This document shows, in pieces, positions 1 to 5,415 of a stretch of DNA of 8,551 bases. A program made the position numbers and the translations under genes. This DNA comes from Gemmatimonadota bacterium (GTDB lineage: Bacteria > Gemmatimonadota > Gemmatimonadetes > Palauibacterales > Palauibacteraceae). Within the stretch, counting starts at the first letter, position 1, and each line of letters opens with the position of its first letter. The stretch is taken from NCBI GenBank assembly GCA_029863105.1, contig JAOTWC010000055.1, positions 1-8,551 on the forward strand, written 5' to 3'. The notes beneath the pieces were generated by a model. That model saw only the letters and a program-made list of their open reading frames with translations, made no database searches and had not been told where the DNA came from.

Positions 1-186
1 ATCGTGATACGGAATTCGTCCATGGCCTGGTGGTCGCTGTGTGTCTGGTTCTAGACGGCTACGGATCCCTAATGGTACCAGTGGTGTTTGGCGCGGGCGA
101 GAGTCAGCCCTTGCCCGGCCGCCGCCCGGACCGGCAGGTTCGACGACAGCGCGTCAATAGCGCATAGTAGGACAGGAGGTTCATCC
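1..186. other. Left-edge region with no confident gene
   Basis: No gene can be assigned here. One + strand frame is open from the window edge (position 3) to a TAG at 165-167 and could be the C-terminal end of an upstream gene, but its 54 residues show no recognisable motif. On the minus strand an ATG at 23-21 opens a frame (MDEFRIT...) that leaves the window at once; it could be the start of a divergent gene, but only a weak CAGG precedes it. The first 80 bases also hold five six-base palindromes close together. Base composition looks less GC-rich than the rest of the window. Confidence 0.4.
174..180 (+). promoter_or_regulatory. Shine-Dalgarno site deciding the thpR start
   Basis: AGGAGGT sits 6 nt before the GTG at 187. 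It is the strongest ribosome binding site near this gene and places the start at 187 rather than at the upstream in-frame start at 88, whose extra 33 residues do not resemble the family. Confidence 0.75.
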
Positions 187-777
187 GTGCGTCTGTTCGT
201 CGCAGTGAACATGCCAGTGCGTATTCAGCGTGACCTCGCACGGGTCACGCGGAAGCTTGCCAAGGCCTCGATTCCCGTGCGCTGGATTCCTCCGGAAAAC
301 CTCCACCTGACGATTCGGTTTCTGGGCGAACACGCGGAATCCGAGCGTGCATCAATCGTTGACGTTCTTGCCCGGGCCGCCCGTGACGCGGAGCCGTTTG
401 AGGTTTCCTTCGGTGCGGTCGGTGCATTTCCGTCTCCCCGCCGGCCTCGTGTCATCTGGATCGAGGTGGAAGCCGCCCCCCGTCTGCGACTCCTGCGCGG
501 TTCTCTCGAGCGTGAGCTGGCCAGAGCAGGCTTCAGCACGGATCCGCACCCGTTCAGGCCTCACGTATCCCTGGGCCGCGCGTCCGATGGCTCCACACCG
601 GGATCGTTTCGAGACTTCGTATCCGCCAGCAGCACGATTCATGTGGGTAGCGTGCTACGGGTGTCCTCATTGGATCTCGTCAGGAGTCGCAGGCTGTCGA
701 GCGGTGTGAAGTACGAACTCCTCGACCGCGCACGTCTTGGTGCCCGGACACTTCCGGACCCCCGGCCGCGTACGTAG
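187..777 (+). CDS. thpR: RNA 2',3'-cyclic phosphodiesterase (2H phosphoesterase family, ThpR/LigT)
   Basis: This 196-residue protein belongs to the 2H phosphoesterase family, whose ThpR/LigT members hydrolyse 2',3'-cyclic phosphate ends of RNA to a 2'-phosphate. Both catalytic HxTx/HxSx motifs are visible: HLTI at residues 40-43, inside the family context 'NLHLTIRFLG', and HVSL at 126-129 after 'HPFRP'. The N-terminal 'RLFVAV' strand and the 'RWIPPENLH' stretch are also typical. The length fits the family's usual 180-200 residues. The start is GTG, supported by AGGAGGT 6 nt upstream. The next gene begins 37 nt after the stop, so cotranscription is likely. The tail (about 181-196, rich in Arg and Pro) looks lineage-specific. 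The family assignment is firm; the physiological substrate is not known from sequence. Confidence 0.9.
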   Translation: MRLFVAVNMPVRIQRDLARVTRKLAKASIPVRWIPPENLHLTIRFLGEHAESERASIVDVLARAARDAEPFEVSFGAVGAFPSPRRPRVIWIEVEAAPRLRLLRGSLERELARAGFSTDPHPFRPHVSLGRASDGSTPGSFRDFVSASSTIHVGSVLRVSSLDLVRSRRLSSGVKYELLDRARLGARTLPDPRPRT

Positions 778-814
778 TGTCGGCGGGGGTTGGACTTTCG
801 AACGAGGACTGTGG

Positions 815-1453
815 ATGGCGGCAAGAAAAGGTCCGAGGGCCGGCTGTTTCGTGCTCCTGTTCGTTCTGCTGGGTGCCGGATGGCTCGCCCGTGGCACGAT
901 TGCCGGGTGGCTCGCCGGAATCGAGTTCGGGGCTGGCTCTGCTCCGAGCGAACGCCTGGCGGATAGGGCTGAGGACAAGATCGATCGCATGCTGCGCGAG
1001 GGAGTGCGTGGCTCAATTCGCTTCAGCGAGGCCGAACTCCAGAGCCTTCTCACGTATCGGGCCACGCCATTCCTGCCAGCCGGAATCGAACAGCCGCTCA
1101 TCGACGTGCAGGATTCGATCATCGTATTGTCCGCGGTCATCCGACCTGCCGACTTGAAGAGCGTCTCGGTGCCGGAGCTGATCCGGACGATGCTGGCGGA
1201 CACGTCCCGCGTAATGACCGCACTCCTCCCATCGGTTGACCGAACGGGTTGGCTCACCGTTCGAATGCGCAGTCTTCAGATCGGCGGGCTCGTCGTACCG
1301 AGTTTCATGCTGCCGGCGATCGTCGAGGGATTGGTGCTGGAAGGTATCCGGACCGAGGAGGGCGCGTTCATCGCGCGGCTTCCGGACGAGGTGGCGGCTG
1401 TCAGGATCGATGGCGAGAATGTTGTCATCGATCCGGCTGGCGATCCGGAATGA
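815..1453 (+). CDS. Hypothetical membrane-anchored protein, unrecognised family
   Basis: I do not recognise this 212-residue protein. A basic N-terminus (residues 1-9) is followed by one hydrophobic segment at about 11-23, which suggests a signal anchor or uncleaved signal peptide with the rest outside the cytoplasm. Then come a charged helix-like part (44-64), 'FSEAELQSLL' (70-79), and alternating hydrophobic patches (97-110, 145-162) ending in 'VRIDGENVVID'. This order of a helix, a '-EL-SLL' turn and repeated beta-like strands loosely recalls extracytoplasmic lipid-binding tubular folds such as DUF2140- or DUF2993-type proteins; that is a guess from pattern only. The ATG at 815 is chosen because GAGG at 804-807 lies 7 nt upstream and the hydrophobic segment then sits close to the N-terminus; the longer in-frame start at 737 would overlap thpR. 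It lies between thpR and lepB, probably in the same transcript. Confidence 0.75.
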   Translation: MAARKGPRAGCFVLLFVLLGAGWLARGTIAGWLAGIEFGAGSAPSERLADRAEDKIDRMLREGVRGSIRFSEAELQSLLTYRATPFLPAGIEQPLIDVQDSIIVLSAVIRPADLKSVSVPELIRTMLADTSRVMTALLPSVDRTGWLTVRMRSLQIGGLVVPSFMLPAIVEGLVLEGIRTEEGAFIARLPDEVAAVRIDGENVVIDPAGDPE

Positions 1454-1462
1454 GAGAAACCG

Positions 1463-1493
1463 TTGAGGTGAAGTTGATGACTCCGCATACGAT
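1463..1493 (+). promoter_or_regulatory. Weak candidate promoter upstream of lepB
   Basis: The 138-nt gap before lepB is the largest in the first gene run, so a promoter here would be reasonable. TTGAGG (1463-1468) and TACGAT (1488-1493) match four of six consensus bases each, but the spacer is 19 nt, longer than the preferred 17. No terminator is visible in the gap, so read-through from the upstream gene is equally possible. Confidence 0.25.
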
Positions 1494-1591
1494 GGGTCGC
1501 CAACCGACGAAGCCAGGCTCGACAGGGGAACGACCGGCGGAATAGACGGGTAGGGAAGACGCAACCGGAATGACTCGACACGGTGGGAGAG

Positions 1592-2359
1592 ATGAAAGAC
1601 AAAGCAACTTCGGGGGGTGGGGGCGGCGGAGGTGCCAGGACGCGAACGGATGGGGATGGTTCCGTTGGGCGTTGGATGTGGGAATGGACGAAGTCGATAG
1701 CCGTTGCGTTCGCCCTGTTCCTGCTGGTCCGCACCTTCGTGGTCGAGGCGTTCCAGATTCCGACCGGCTCGATGGAGAACACTCTGCTCGTCGGCGATTT
1801 CCTGCTCGTCAACAAGATGGTTTACGGTGCGGAAATTCCCGGGACGAGCGTCAAACTGCCGGCCATCGATCCGCCCGAACGCGGTGACATAGTGGTCTTC
1901 GAGCCGCCTCCGCGAGCCCGCCAGGCCGCTCACACGAACTATGTGAAGCGAATAGTCGGGCTGCCGGCGGACACACTGCAAATGGTGGACGGCGTGCTGT
2001 ACCGAAACGGCGCGGAGGTCGTAGAGCCCTATGCGAAGCATTCCCGTCCGTTCGAGGATCCACGCAGCCCCCAGTTCGACTGGCAGAGCGCCTTCCTTGT
2101 TCAAGATGGTCGGCGGGCCCACGAGTACCGTCCGACCCGAGACAATTGGGGCGCTATCGTCGTTCCGCCGGACAACTACTTCGTGATGGGCGACAACCGC
2201 GACAACTCGGAGGACTCCCGCTATTGGGGGTTCGTGCCGCTGCAGGCGGTGAAGGGGAAGCCACTGATCATCTATTACTCCTACGACCGCGACCAACTGG
2301 CGCCGTTTCCCTGGCTGACTGAGATCCGCTGGGGCCGGTTGCTCGATCCGATTCGCTGA
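1592..2359 (+). CDS. lepB: Signal peptidase I
   Basis: This is a type I signal peptidase (family S26), which cleaves signal peptides from exported proteins at the outer face of the cytoplasmic membrane using a Ser/Lys dyad. With the ATG start the protein has 255 residues. A Gly-rich, charged cytoplasmic N-terminus (seven consecutive Gly at 8-14) precedes a single membrane segment at about 34-48. The catalytic serine is Ser60 in 'IPTGSMENTL', the general-base lysine is Lys119 in 'YVKRIVGLPAD', and the conserved 'MGDNRDNSEDSRYWG' box is at about 199-213. A GTG at 1583 in the same frame would add three residues; GGTGGGAG at 1582-1589 favours the ATG at 1592, although its spacing is short. A variable insertion (about 145-180) lies between the Lys box and the GDNRDNS box. 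A sigma factor gene follows 33 nt downstream. Confidence 0.95.
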   Translation: MKDKATSGGGGGGGARTRTDGDGSVGRWMWEWTKSIAVAFALFLLVRTFVVEAFQIPTGSMENTLLVGDFLLVNKMVYGAEIPGTSVKLPAIDPPERGDIVVFEPPPRARQAAHTNYVKRIVGLPADTLQMVDGVLYRNGAEVVEPYAKHSRPFEDPRSPQFDWQSAFLVQDGRRAHEYRPTRDNWGAIVVPPDNYFVMGDNRDNSEDSRYWGFVPLQAVKGKPLIIYYSYDRDQLAPFPWLTEIRWGRLLDPIR

Positions 2360-2362
2360 TGA

Positions 2363-2378
2363 GCCGGGTTCTCCCGGC
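2363..2378 (+). repeat. GC-rich hairpin between lepB and the sigma factor gene
   Basis: GCCGGG and CCCGGC form a perfect 6-bp stem closed by a TTCT loop, starting 3 nt after the lepB stop. No T-run follows, so it does not look like a complete intrinsic terminator. It may be an mRNA-stabilising or attenuating stem, and it ends 14 nt before the sigma factor start codon. Confidence 0.5.
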
Positions 2379-2392
2379 GTGCGGGGTGCCGC

Positions 2393-3238
2393 ATGGCAAA
2401 CCGACCTGATGCCGACGGCGCCCTGACACGATACCTGAGCGAAATCCGGGAACACCCTCTCGCCGGTCGCGAGGAAGAGATTGCCCTGGCCCGTGCGATT
2501 CGGGCGGGGGACGAGGAAGCTCTCAACCGTCTCGTCGCCGCGAACCTGAGGTTTGTCGTTGCCGTTGCGAAACGGTATGCCCATCACGGGATCCCGCTTG
2601 AAGAACTCGTCAACGAAGGCAACTTGGGGTTGATCAATGCCGCCCGCCGATACGACGAAACCAGGGGGGTGCGCTTTCTGTCGTACGCGGTCTGGTGGAT
2701 CCGCCAGTCGATCCTCGAATCACTCGCGCGCGACGGTCGTGTCGTTCGCGTTCCAGCCGGCAGGATGGCGAGGGCCCGGAGGGTCTCTCGAGCCTCCGGA
2801 AGACTGAGCCAGAGCCTGCATCGATTCCCGGATCCCGGTGAGGTTGCCCTGGAGCTCGGCCTGGCCGAACAACAGGTGATCGACGTGTGGGGCCTGCAGC
2901 GCAGCGACCTTTCGCTCGATGCTCCCATCTCGGAATCGGACGAAGTCTCGCTTGTCGATTTTCTCTCGATTGGAGACTCCCCGGATCACTCGATCGACTT
3001 CGAACGGCAGGAACAGGCTCGCAGGCTTGCCGAACAGGTGCAGGGCCTTCCGGAGAGGGAAGCCGAGATCCTGAACCGCTATTTCGGACTCATGGACCAC
3101 CCCCCCGAGACGATGGCTGAAATCGGCCAGTCCCTGGGCGTGAGCCGCGAGCGGATTCGGACGATCAAGGAGCGGGCACTGGCACGTCTTCGCCTGGGAA
3201 TCGCGAGCCGCGAGTCTCGTACATTGGATGGCAGCTGA
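2393..3238 (+). CDS. RpoD-like sigma-70 factor without region 1.1
   Basis: This 281-residue protein is a sigma factor that directs RNA polymerase to promoters. Region 1.2 is at about 10-42 ('LTRYLSEIREHPLAGREEE'), region 2 at about 45-120 with 'NLRFVVAVAKRY' and 'SYAVWWIRQSIL', region 3 at about 121-200, and region 4 at about 205-268 with the helix-turn-helix 'MAEIGQSLGVSRERIRTIKE'. Region 1.1 is absent, so it is much shorter than E. coli RpoD (613 residues) and close in size to the roughly 290-residue primary sigma factors of Bacteroidota and relatives. The RER/R residues that contact the -35 element are kept. Where E. coli has the -10-reading Thr440, this protein has Leu108. The ATG follows GGGGTG at 2383-2388. 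Whether it is the housekeeping sigma or a group 2 paralogue cannot be decided from one window, so no symbol is given. Confidence 0.92.
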   Translation: MANRPDADGALTRYLSEIREHPLAGREEEIALARAIRAGDEEALNRLVAANLRFVVAVAKRYAHHGIPLEELVNEGNLGLINAARRYDETRGVRFLSYAVWWIRQSILESLARDGRVVRVPAGRMARARRVSRASGRLSQSLHRFPDPGEVALELGLAEQQVIDVWGLQRSDLSLDAPISESDEVSLVDFLSIGDSPDHSIDFERQEQARRLAEQVQGLPEREAEILNRYFGLMDHPPETMAEIGQSLGVSRERIRTIKERALARLRLGIASRESRTLDGS

Positions 3239-3240
3239 TC

Positions 3241-3256
3241 CCGGGCGATGACCCGG
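3241..3256 (+). repeat. Short hairpin after the sigma factor stop
   Basis: CCGGG and CCCGG form a 5-bp stem with a CGATGA loop two bases after the stop codon. There is no following T-run. It may protect the 3' end of the sigma factor mRNA, or it may be chance in GC-rich sequence. Confidence 0.35.
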
Positions 3257-3266
3257 CGAACCTGTC

Positions 3267-3295
3267 TTGACATGCCGAAATCCCTTACATAGCTT
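3267..3295 (+). promoter_or_regulatory. Candidate sigma-70 promoter for rplM-rpsI
   Basis: A perfect TTGACA at 3267-3272 is followed after 17 nt by TAGCTT at 3290-3295, which keeps T1, A2 and T6 of the TATAAT consensus. The predicted start of transcription is near 3301-3304, giving a leader of about 115 nt before rplM. The site lies 28 nt after the sigma factor stop, in the only sizeable gap before the ribosomal protein genes. The weak -10 is the main doubt. Confidence 0.55.
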
Positions 3296-3313
3296 GCGTG
3301 GTTGCGAGTAGAG

Positions 3314-3382
3314 TGGACCGGCCGTCTCGACCTGTTCGGGACGGCTCGCTTTTTCTCCCCATAAACTGGACCGGTGGACCGG
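3314..3382 (+). repeat. Three copies of TGGACCGG in the rplM leader
   Basis: TGGACCGG occurs at 3314-3321, 3367-3374 and 3375-3382. The last two are in tandem; the first touches the 5' base of the leader terminator stem. The CCGG half is self-complementary, so the copies can pair with each other: the two tandem CCGG units make a 4-bp stem with a TGGA loop. Confidence 0.6.
3321..3354 (+). terminator. Intrinsic terminator within the rplM leader
   Basis: GCCGTCTCGA (3321-3330) and TCGGGACGGC (3336-3345) form a 10-bp stem with one U-G pair and a CCTGT loop, followed by TCGC and five T at 3350-3354. It lies about 20 nt downstream of the predicted transcription start. It can be read either as the terminator of the sigma factor gene or as an attenuator that stops rplM-rpsI transcription early. 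GCGAG at 3304-3308 could pair with CTCGC at 3345-3349 and lengthen the base of the structure. Confidence 0.75.
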
Positions 3383-3395
3383 AACTGGGGAGAGA
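3352..3395 (+). promoter_or_regulatory. Second leader hairpin, a possible mRNA target site
   Basis: TTTCTCCCC (3352-3360) can pair with GGGGAGAGA (3387-3395) in a 9-bp stem that contains one U-G pair. The closed loop holds the two tandem TGGACCGG copies, which can make a small inner stem. The outer 5' arm uses the last T residues of the upstream terminator. In E. coli, L13 represses its own operon through the mRNA leader; whether this structure plays that role is inference. Confidence 0.45.
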
Positions 3396-3417
3396 TGACA
3401 TCCAGCAGGTATTGGTG

Positions 3418-3846
3418 ATGAAGACGTATTCAGTGAAGGCCGGGGAAATCGAACGGAAGTGGCTGGTCGTCGACGCCAAGGACCAGGTCCTTGGACGGTT
3501 GGCGACGCAGGTAGCTGCCATTCTCCGGGGCAAGCACAAACCCACTTTTACGCCGCACCTGGATGTCGGTGACCACGTCGTTGTCATCAATGCGCGGGAC
3601 GTCCGACTCACGGGGCGCAAGGCGGACCAGAAAGAGTACTTCAGGCACAGCGGATATATGGGTGGCGAGCGGTTCATCCCGTTTCGCACGATGATGGCGC
3701 GCTACCCGGAGCGGGTCATAGAGCTCGCCGTCAAGGGCATGCTCCCCAAGAACGCGCTCGGCCGGCAGATGTATGGCAAGCTGCGTGTATATCCCGGCCC
3801 GGAGCATCCGCATGGCTCGCAGGCGCCGCAACAGATAGAGCTGTAA
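3418..3846 (+). CDS. rplM: 50S ribosomal protein L13
   Basis: L13 is a large-subunit ribosomal protein that binds 23S rRNA early in assembly. The 142 residues match the family length exactly. Family landmarks are 'WLVVDAKDQVLGRLAT' (15-30), 'LRGKHKPTFTPH' (36-47), 'VVVINARDVRLTG' (54-66), 'YFRHSGYMGG' (74-83) and 'VKGMLPKNALGRQ' (105-117), ending with 'GPEHPHGSQAPQ' (127-138). The ATG at 3418 follows AGGT at 3407-3410 by 7 nt; the frame stays open further upstream to 3298, but those codons run through the leader terminator and do not resemble L13. A Met stands in 'GYMGG' where Pro is common. It is followed 30 nt later by rpsI, the usual L13-S9 pair. Confidence 0.97.
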   Translation: MKTYSVKAGEIERKWLVVDAKDQVLGRLATQVAAILRGKHKPTFTPHLDVGDHVVVINARDVRLTGRKADQKEYFRHSGYMGGERFIPFRTMMARYPERVIELAVKGMLPKNALGRQMYGKLRVYPGPEHPHGSQAPQQIEL

Positions 3847-3867
3847 CGCACAGGATCACGACGCATC

Positions 3868-3873
3868 GGAGGA
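3868..3873 (+). promoter_or_regulatory. Shine-Dalgarno site deciding the TTG start of rpsI
   Basis: GGAGGA ends three bases before TTG at 3877. No ATG or GTG in frame lies near, and the S9 homology begins directly after the TTG, so this strong site supports the rare start codon. Confidence 0.75.
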
Positions 3874-3876
3874 AGT

Positions 3877-4272
3877 TTGGCGGACAAGACGATTTTGCAG
3901 GCCGTAGGTCGAAGGAAGGCGGCAGTGGCTCGTGTGTATCTGCGACCGGGCCCCGGTGACTGGACGATCAACGGCAGGTCACTCGATGATTTCTTTCCGC
4001 AGCTCCGGCACCAGGAGGTCGTGTCACGCCCGTTTGCCGTTACCGAGTCCGAGGGAAAATTCTCGGTAAGCGTTCGTGTGCGCGGTGGTGGCCCGAGCGG
4101 GCAGGCTGGTGCGGTTCAGTTGGGGGTAGCGCGTGCCATCGTGGCGGGGGACGAGGAAACTCGCGCCACTCTGCGATCGCACGGGTTGCTGACGAGAGAT
4201 GCTCGGGTGGTTGAGCGCAAGAAGCCGGGTCGCCCGAAAGCCAGGAAACGTTTCCAGTTCTCGAAGCGTTAG
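3877..4272 (+). CDS. rpsI: 30S ribosomal protein S9
   Basis: S9 is a small-subunit ribosomal protein whose C-terminal tail reaches the decoding region and touches P-site tRNA. The 131 residues fit the family. Landmarks are 'AVGRRKAAVARVYLRPG' (9-25), 'INGRSLDDFFP' (31-41), 'VRVRGGGPSGQAGAVQLGVARAI' split over 67-88, and 'LTRDARVVERKKPGRPKARK' (105-124). The terminal 'QFSKR' keeps the conserved Lys-Arg end that contacts tRNA. Translation most likely starts at TTG (3877) behind GGAGGA, an uncommon choice for a highly expressed gene. rplM lies directly upstream and rpsB 36 nt downstream, with no terminator between rpsI and rpsB, so the three may be cotranscribed. Confidence 0.97.
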   Translation: MADKTILQAVGRRKAAVARVYLRPGPGDWTINGRSLDDFFPQLRHQEVVSRPFAVTESEGKFSVSVRVRGGGPSGQAGAVQLGVARAIVAGDEETRATLRSHGLLTRDARVVERKKPGRPKARKRFQFSKR

Positions 4273-4308
4273 TCCCGGTCCCAAATCACGATTAGAACAC
4301 GGAATCTC

Positions 4309-5325
4309 ATGGCTGACGTCGGGCTAAAGGACCTTCTCCAAGCGGGCGTGCACTTCGGCCACCAGACGCATCGGTGGAACCCGAAGATGCGCAAGTACAT
4401 CTTCGCCGAGCGGGGTGGGATTTATCTCATCGACCTCAAGAAGACGCTGCGTGAGTTGAATCGGGCCCGGGAGCTCGTTCACGAGACCGTGCGTGAGGGC
4501 GGGACCGTACTCTTCGTGTGCACGAAACCTCAGGTGGCAGACATCGTTCGTGCCGAGGCGGAGCGTTCAGGATCCCACTACGTCACCGAGCGCTGGCTGG
4601 GCGGGATGCTGACCAACTTCCAGACGATCAAGAAGAACATCCGCCGGCTGAAAGAGCTCGAGCGCGGGATGGAAGAGGGCGCGTTCGACTTCTATACGAA
4701 AAAAGAACAGCTGTTGATGAACCGGGAGCGCACGAAGCTCGACCGGTACTTGTCCGGAATCAAGGACATGAATCGCCTGCCGGGTCTCGTATATGTGGTG
4801 GATGCGAGGAAGGAAGAAATAGCGATTCGAGAAGCGAACCGCCTGGGGATACCCGTGGTCGCGATCGCAGACACGAATGCCGATCCCGACAACCTCACGG
4901 TCCCCATCGCGGGTAACGACGATGCGATCCGCTCCGTATCATTGATTACGAAGGTGATCGCCGACGAAATTGAAACGGCGCGAACGGAGCGGCCGGAATT
5001 GTCCGACGAAGCGAAAGAGGCGGATGCTTACACGTATTCGACCGATGTGGGAGAGTCGGAAGCCGCTGGTGCGCGCAGGAAGCGGCCCAAGCGTCGTCCG
5101 CGGCCGGAGCTGATCGCGCGTCGACGTCACGCCACTGATGTGGATCCCGGCGAACCGGGCGGCGATGCGGATGCCGTCCAGGCCGAGGCGGACGACGAGG
5201 CGACCGATGCACTGGAGGCCGATACGCCTGCTGCTGTGGCTGCCGAAGAGGCTGCCGTCGTGTCCGCATCTGACGGTGAGGGCGGTGAGTCGGATGCGGA
5301 ACGTGAAGATGGCGGCCCTGCCTGA
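4309..5325 (+). CDS. rpsB: 30S ribosomal protein S2 with a long charged C-terminal tail
   Basis: S2 is a late-binding small-subunit ribosomal protein needed for S1 attachment and initiation in many bacteria. The core (1 to about 225) has the expected blocks: 'LLQAGVHFGHQTHRWNPKM' (9-27), 'GGIYLIDLKKT' (36-46), 'ERWLGGMLTNFQTIKKNI' (94-111), 'LPGLVYVVDARKE' (157-169), 'GIPVVAIADTNADPD' (180-194) and 'IPIAGNDDAIRS'-like sequence at 199-209. At 338 residues it is about 100 longer than E. coli S2 (241). The extra part has a strongly basic patch at 256-273 and then an acidic, Ala/Asp/Glu-rich stretch at 277-338. The start is ATG behind only a weak GGA, so its initiation may rely on factors other than a strong SD. 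It ends 14 nt before an intrinsic terminator. Confidence 0.96.
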   Translation: MADVGLKDLLQAGVHFGHQTHRWNPKMRKYIFAERGGIYLIDLKKTLRELNRARELVHETVREGGTVLFVCTKPQVADIVRAEAERSGSHYVTERWLGGMLTNFQTIKKNIRRLKELERGMEEGAFDFYTKKEQLLMNRERTKLDRYLSGIKDMNRLPGLVYVVDARKEEIAIREANRLGIPVVAIADTNADPDNLTVPIAGNDDAIRSVSLITKVIADEIETARTERPELSDEAKEADAYTYSTDVGESEAAGARRKRPKRRPRPELIARRRHATDVDPGEPGGDADAVQAEADDEATDALEADTPAAVAAEEAAVVSASDGEGGESDAEREDGGPA

Positions 5326-5339
5326 GCACACTCGACGGC

Positions 5340-5366
5340 GGGCCACCTCGGGTGGCCCTTTTTTTT
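5340..5366 (+). terminator. Intrinsic terminator between rpsB and tsf
   Basis: GGGCCACC (5340-5347) and GGTGGCCC (5351-5358) form an 8-bp GC-rich stem with a TCG loop, followed directly by eight T (5359-5366). This is a textbook intrinsic terminator. It begins 14 nt after the rpsB stop and separates rpsB from tsf, so tsf needs either read-through or its own promoter in 5367-5432, where I see no convincing sigma-70 site. Confidence 0.9.
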
Positions 5367-5399
5367 GGCTGTACGTTGAGGAATAAGGACCGCGAAGCG

Positions 5400-5415
5400 T
5401 CCTCCGAGGGGAGGA
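5400..5415 (+). promoter_or_regulatory. Hairpin pairing an SD-like sequence in the tsf leader
   Basis: TCCTCC (5400-5405) and GGAGGA (5410-5415) form a perfect 6-bp stem with a GAGG loop. The 3' arm is a strong Shine-Dalgarno-like sequence but lies 17 nt before the tsf ATG, farther than usual. Nearer to the start only GAGAG is present. The structure may tune initiation on tsf. Confidence 0.45.

Noticed and set aside
139..168. TTCGAC ... CATAGT as a promoter of thpR
   Set aside because: The -35 matches only two consensus bases and the spacer is 18 nt; not strong enough to list as a feature.
1013..2587. A 524-codon open frame on the minus strand
   Set aside because: It lies antisense to the hypothetical gene, lepB and the sigma factor start, all better supported. 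Its translation is rich in Arg, Pro and His without any motif, as expected from the opposite strand of GC-rich genes.
3298..3417. A 40-codon N-terminal extension of L13
   Set aside because: It would start next to the predicted transcription start and run through the leader terminator. The residues do not resemble L13, and ATG at 3418 has a well-placed ribosome binding site.
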